From Thermoplasmata archaeon (lineage in GTDB: Archaea > Thermoplasmatota > Thermoplasmata > Thermoplasmatales > GCA-001856825): a stretch of DNA of 64,000 bases. Numbering within the stretch: the stretch's first letter is position 1; each line of letters opens with the position of its first letter. The notes beneath the pieces were generated by a model. The model saw nothing but the letters and a program-made list of their open reading frames with translations. It did not search any database and was not told where the DNA came from. Positions 61,261 through 64,000 of this stretch are shown here, in pieces. The translations under genes were made by a program, and so were the position numbers. Location: NCBI GenBank assembly GCA_021792355.1, contig JAJYUV010000001.1, positions 1-64,000 of the forward strand, written 5' to 3'.

Positions 61261-61476
61261 TCACCTCACGAATACTTCCTTTGCCGTGACTCCCTTAGAA
61301 TCTATAGCGACATACGGTGCCTTAACAGGCCCAAACAGTCTTGATATCTTGCCAAGCGGTTTTCCCTCCTTTCCAAAGACTTTTGTTGATAACTGAACCT
61401 CCCTGTCAAGCTTCGCTATAAGTTTTCCTTCTCTCACTCCTAAGACAATACCTATCTTCTTAAGAGAACCAGGCAT
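61261..61476 (-). CDS. gar1: H/ACA ribonucleoprotein Gar1
   Basis: A 71-residue single beta-barrel protein of the pseudouridylation guide complex with Cbf5, Nop10 and L7Ae. [26 protein letters not shown] (in part) is the Gar1 core. It sits between pyrG (30 bases upstream) and tfb (4 bases downstream), probably in one transcript. Confidence 0.9.
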   Translation of the reverse strand: MPGSLKKIGIVLGVREGKLIAKLDREVQLSTKVFGKEGKPLGKISRLFGPVKAPYVAIDSKGVTAKEVFVR

Positions 61477-61506
61477 AGGCCACTAATATAACCATCTAGT
61501 ATATAA

Positions 61507-63159
61507 CTATTTCGCAAATTTTTCCTGTTCTATAAATTTTTTTCTGTGAGATTTGTTATATTTTGAGGCTGCGATTACTAGCGCTTCGTGCAATACAGAG
61601 GGTCTTTCTGGCCTACTTATGAACTCTGCGTGAAATTGCGATCCCATGAAAAAGGGATGATTATCTAGCTCCAATATCTCCATTCTCGTGCCCGTGTCGT
61701 CCGTCGCAGAGAAATGCATACCATTTCGCTCTATTTCTTCTATGTATTTTGGGTTGACCTCATACCTGTGCCTGTGTCTCTCCCTGATCTCTTCCTTCCC
61801 ATAAAGCTCGAATGCCCTGGTCCCTTTCTTGATCTTGACAGTTATGTCCCCGAGTCGCATGGTTCCTCCCTTGTCTGTCAATCCTACCTGTTCCGGCAAC
61901 AAGTCTATGACAGGATACTTGGTTTCTGGATTTAGTTCAGAGGAGTTAGCTCCCTCCAATCCAAGCACATTCCTTGCAAATTCAACGACTGTCAGCTGGA
62001 AACCGAAGCAGATTCCGAGTAACGGTATTTTGTTTTCCCTTGCAAATTTTATCGCCTTTATTTTGCCCTCAGTTCCCCTTGGTCCGTATCCCCAGGGAAT
62101 CAGTACTCCGTCGACATCCGATAACAGATTTTCTATCCTGTCTTCCTTTTCTGAATTTATCCACTTTAGCTTTACCCCTATTCCAGTCTTTCCCGTAACG
62201 TGCATGAACGCGTGCTCGTTAGAAATGTAGGAATCCTTGATTTGCACATACTTTCCAACGACTCCTATTGTTACATTCTGAGACGGATTTCTTATGTTTG
62301 CAACCACTCCTCTCCAAAAGTCCATTCCTGACTCGTTGGATTTTAGTCCGAGCTTGTCCAGAATGTAATTGGGAAGGACCGTGTCGTTCAGCAACAGCGG
62401 CATCGTAAATATGTCGCTGACATCAGGAATGCTTATTACTGCCCTTTCGTCAACCTGTGTGAATAGTGCAATCTTCTCCTTCAAATCATTGTCGAGTTCT
62501 ATCTCGCTTCTGGCAATAATTGCATCGGGCTGAATACCGATAGACCTCAGCTCTTTTACGCTATGCTGCGTTGGCTTCGTCTTTGGTTCTCCCACACTTC
62601 TGAGAGTCGGTACGTATGTCACGTGAATGAAAAATATCTTGCCGTCTTCCTCAAGCCTCATCTGTCTGAGTGCCTCCAGAAAAGGCATAGACTCTATATC
62701 ACCTACAACCCCTCCAACTTCAATCAACACTATGTCAGAGTTATCTTCCTTACCAATCGCTCTTATTCTTCTCTTGATCTCGTCAGTGACGTGAGGAATG
62801 ATCTGTACAGTGCTTCCCAGAAAGTCTCCTTTCCTCTCCTTCTCTATAACCCATTTGTATATTTTTCCTGTCGTCAGATTGTTCCCGCTCTTGAGGTTTC
62901 TGCTCAAGAACCTTTCATAATTGCCAAGGTCAAGGTCAGCCTCCGTTCCATCACTCAGGACAAAGACTTCTCCGTGCTGATATGGATTCATGGTACCTGC
63001 GTCGTAGTTAATGTATGGATCTATTTTCACTATGTCTACCCTGTATTTTCTTTCTCTAAGGATATAAGCCAGTGAAGAAGTGATAGTTCCTTTTCCAATA
63101 CCAGAAATTACTCCGCCAGTAATTACTACAAAACGCACATCTCTTATTCCTAACGGCAT
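61507..63159 (-). CDS. pyrG: CTP synthase
   Basis: Makes CTP from UTP, ATP and glutamine. The 550-residue protein has the synthetase domain (FVVITGGVISGIGKGTITSSL in part, KIDPYINYDAGTMNPYQHGEVFVL in part) and a C-terminal class I glutamine amidotransferase domain with the nucleophilic Cys in LLGICFGFQL and the His-Glu pair in QFHAEFISRPE. TTTTATAC about 36 bases upstream may be its promoter. It diverges from polB. Confidence 0.96.
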   Translation of the reverse strand: MPLGIRDVRFVVITGGVISGIGKGTITSSLAYILRERKYRVDIVKIDPYINYDAGTMNPYQHGEVFVLSDGTEADLDLGNYERFLSRNLKSGNNLTTGKIYKWVIEKERKGDFLGSTVQIIPHVTDEIKRRIRAIGKEDNSDIVLIEVGGVVGDIESMPFLEALRQMRLEEDGKIFFIHVTYVPTLRSVGEPKTKPTQHSVKELRSIGIQPDAIIARSEIELDNDLKEKIALFTQVDERAVISIPDVSDIFTMPLLLNDTVLPNYILDKLGLKSNESGMDFWRGVVANIRNPSQNVTIGVVGKYVQIKDSYISNEHAFMHVTGKTGIGVKLKWINSEKEDRIENLLSDVDGVLIPWGYGPRGTEGKIKAIKFARENKIPLLGICFGFQLTVVEFARNVLGLEGANSSELNPETKYPVIDLLPEQVGLTDKGGTMRLGDITVKIKKGTRAFELYGKEEIRERHRHRYEVNPKYIEEIERNGMHFSATDDTGTRMEILELDNHPFFMGSQFHAEFISRPERPSVLHEALVIAASKYNKSHRKKFIEQEKFAK

Positions 63160-63240
63160 ATTAATCTTTTTTGAGTCATTTTACCCTGGGTATAAAAGCA
63201 AGGGATTAAGCATTGACAACTTCATTTTTCTAACTCCCAA

Positions 63241-63252
63241 TAAAGTATATTT
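63241..63252 (+). promoter_or_regulatory. TATA-like box for DNA polymerase B gene
   Basis: TAAAGTATATTT is centred about 28 bases ahead of the ATG at 63275, consistent with a short-leader or leaderless transcript diverging from pyrG. Confidence 0.45.
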
Positions 63253-63274
63253 GAGTTGATTCCATGATAATGTA

Positions 63275-64000
63275 ATGGAAGACGAGATAAGGGTAATCAC
63301 ATCATCCTATTACACTGAAAACGGATTACCCGTTATAGAGATTTTCGGAAGGAACAGAAATGGAGAGTCGTTCGTTCTACTCTACAAGAAATTCTTGCCA
63401 TATTTTTTTGCGATAGACCCGACCGAAGAGGAAATGCGGAGACTCAGGGCAGTAGAGGAAATGGTAAGTCTGGAGGAGAAGCAACTCTGGTACAAGGGAG
63501 AGACTAGGAAAGCCGTGAAGTTTACGTGCAAGTCTCCCTGGAGGGTGCCAGAATTCAGGAAGTACATCTCGGATATGAACAGAGTGCTGGCTGCAGACAT
63601 TCCCTTCCATTTCAGGTTCTTTTATGACTTCGATCTAGGTAGCTGCGTCAAATTCAAGGGGAACGAACAGAAAAGCGAAAAGTTCACTGTGGACCACACA
63701 GTCGTCATAGACAGCATAGAGAGAACTTCCGACTTCCTGCCTCCCATGAGAGTCCTGAGTTTCGATATTGAGAACAGCATAAAGGCCCAGCAGCTCTTCG
63801 TCATCGGTTACACCGTAAGCTTCAAGGGTAAATATACGGAGGGTGCTATCTCCGGAGAACCAACAGACATTCTTGACAACTTCATACGACTGGTGAGAAA
63901 GGAAGATCCTGACATAATCACGGGATACAACATCGATGGTTACGATCTGCCTTTCCTAGAAAAACTCGCCAAGAAGGAAAACATACCGATGTATTTGGGA
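63275..64000 (+). CDS. polB: Family-B DNA polymerase (5' part, runs off the window)
   Basis: The first 242 codons of a replicative/repair polymerase are present. The N-terminal domain (VITSSYYTENGLPVIEIFGR in part) is followed by the 3'-5' exonuclease with Exo I FDIEN at about residue 165 and Exo II ITGYNIDGYDLPFLE near the edge. The polymerase domain lies outside. The frame is open to the last base, so the gene is cut by the window and not truncated biologically as far as can be seen. Confidence 0.93.
   Translation, partial: MEDEIRVITSSYYTENGLPVIEIFGRNRNGESFVLLYKKFLPYFFAIDPTEEEMRRLRAVEEMVSLEEKQLWYKGETRKAVKFTCKSPWRVPEFRKYISDMNRVLAADIPFHFRFFYDFDLGSCVKFKGNEQKSEKFTVDHTVVIDSIERTSDFLPPMRVLSFDIENSIKAQQLFVIGYTVSFKGKYTEGAISGEPTDILDNFIRLVRKEDPDIITGYNIDGYDLPFLEKLAKKENIPMYLG

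Noticed and set aside
1..64000. CRISPR arrays, insertion sequences, integrase or prophage genes
   Set aside because: No regular repeat-spacer array, transposase or phage gene was recognised; only the unidentified tail at 2-94 could be a remnant.

Overview
The window is a gene-dense piece of an archaeal chromosome, most probably from an acidophilic Thermoplasmatales-type euryarchaeon. The evidence is a VAT/Cdc48 AAA ATPase, FtsZ, TFB, Gar1, a two-gene RPA operon, family-B DNA polymerase, eL41, archaeal SMC-ScpA, DUF2070 and DUF131 proteins, an intron-bearing tRNA-Trp, many TTG/GTG starts, and TATA-like boxes about 25 bases ahead of start codons (leaderless transcripts). I saw no insertion sequence, prophage or CRISPR array. 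The species call is inference.

Region by region. 1-5.7 kb: two facing units with an alkyl-DHAP-synthase-like flavoprotein and a lipid/DAG kinase on one side, and GlpD, an SCP2 protein and an Fe-alcohol dehydrogenase on the other; together they look like a bacterial-style glycerolipid/ether-lipid module. 5.9-9.7 kb: a 12-helix His-containing membrane protein of unknown function and an M1 aminopeptidase with HEAT repeats. 9.8-18.3 kb: a heme locus, hemH-hemE on the minus strand and radical SAM - HemJ-like - hemL - hemC - hemD - hemA - hemB on the plus strand. Every step from glutamyl-tRNA to uroporphyrinogen and coproporphyrinogen plus metal insertion is covered by known enzymes; the two oxidative steps are not, and the radical SAM and HemJ-like genes sit where those would be expected.

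18.4-23.0 kb: a second radical SAM enzyme, a GT4 glycosyltransferase, a flippase-like protein and DUF2070, probably envelope glycolipid functions. 23.1-29.9 kb: topoisomerase I, SMC and ScpA. 30-42 kb: housekeeping metabolism and DNA maintenance (GNAT, MAT, PurH, RPA and its partner, two amidohydrolases, glycerate kinase, Dph6-like, Tag, class V aminotransferase). 42-44.8 kb: a small-gene region with a winged-helix regulator, several short ORFs, an 18-bp palindrome, tRNA-Trp and eL41. 44.8-51.2 kb: PRC-barrel and Cdc48/VAT diverging from FtsZ and a sugar-nucleotidyltransferase, with a dense cluster of TGTCA/TGACA dyads between them, then DUF131 and a coiled-coil protein. 51.5-59.8 kb: oxidoreductases, transporters and unknown proteins. 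60.2-64 kb: an information-processing cluster (tRNA-Lys, TFB, Gar1, PyrG) diverging from DNA polymerase B, which runs off the window.

The most interesting items are the heme locus with its two candidate non-standard oxidative enzymes, the glycerolipid module, the tRNA-Trp intron that carries two antisense elements matching C34 and C39 by the box C/D rule, the eL41 gene three bases from that tRNA, and the dyad array between cdc48 and ftsZ.
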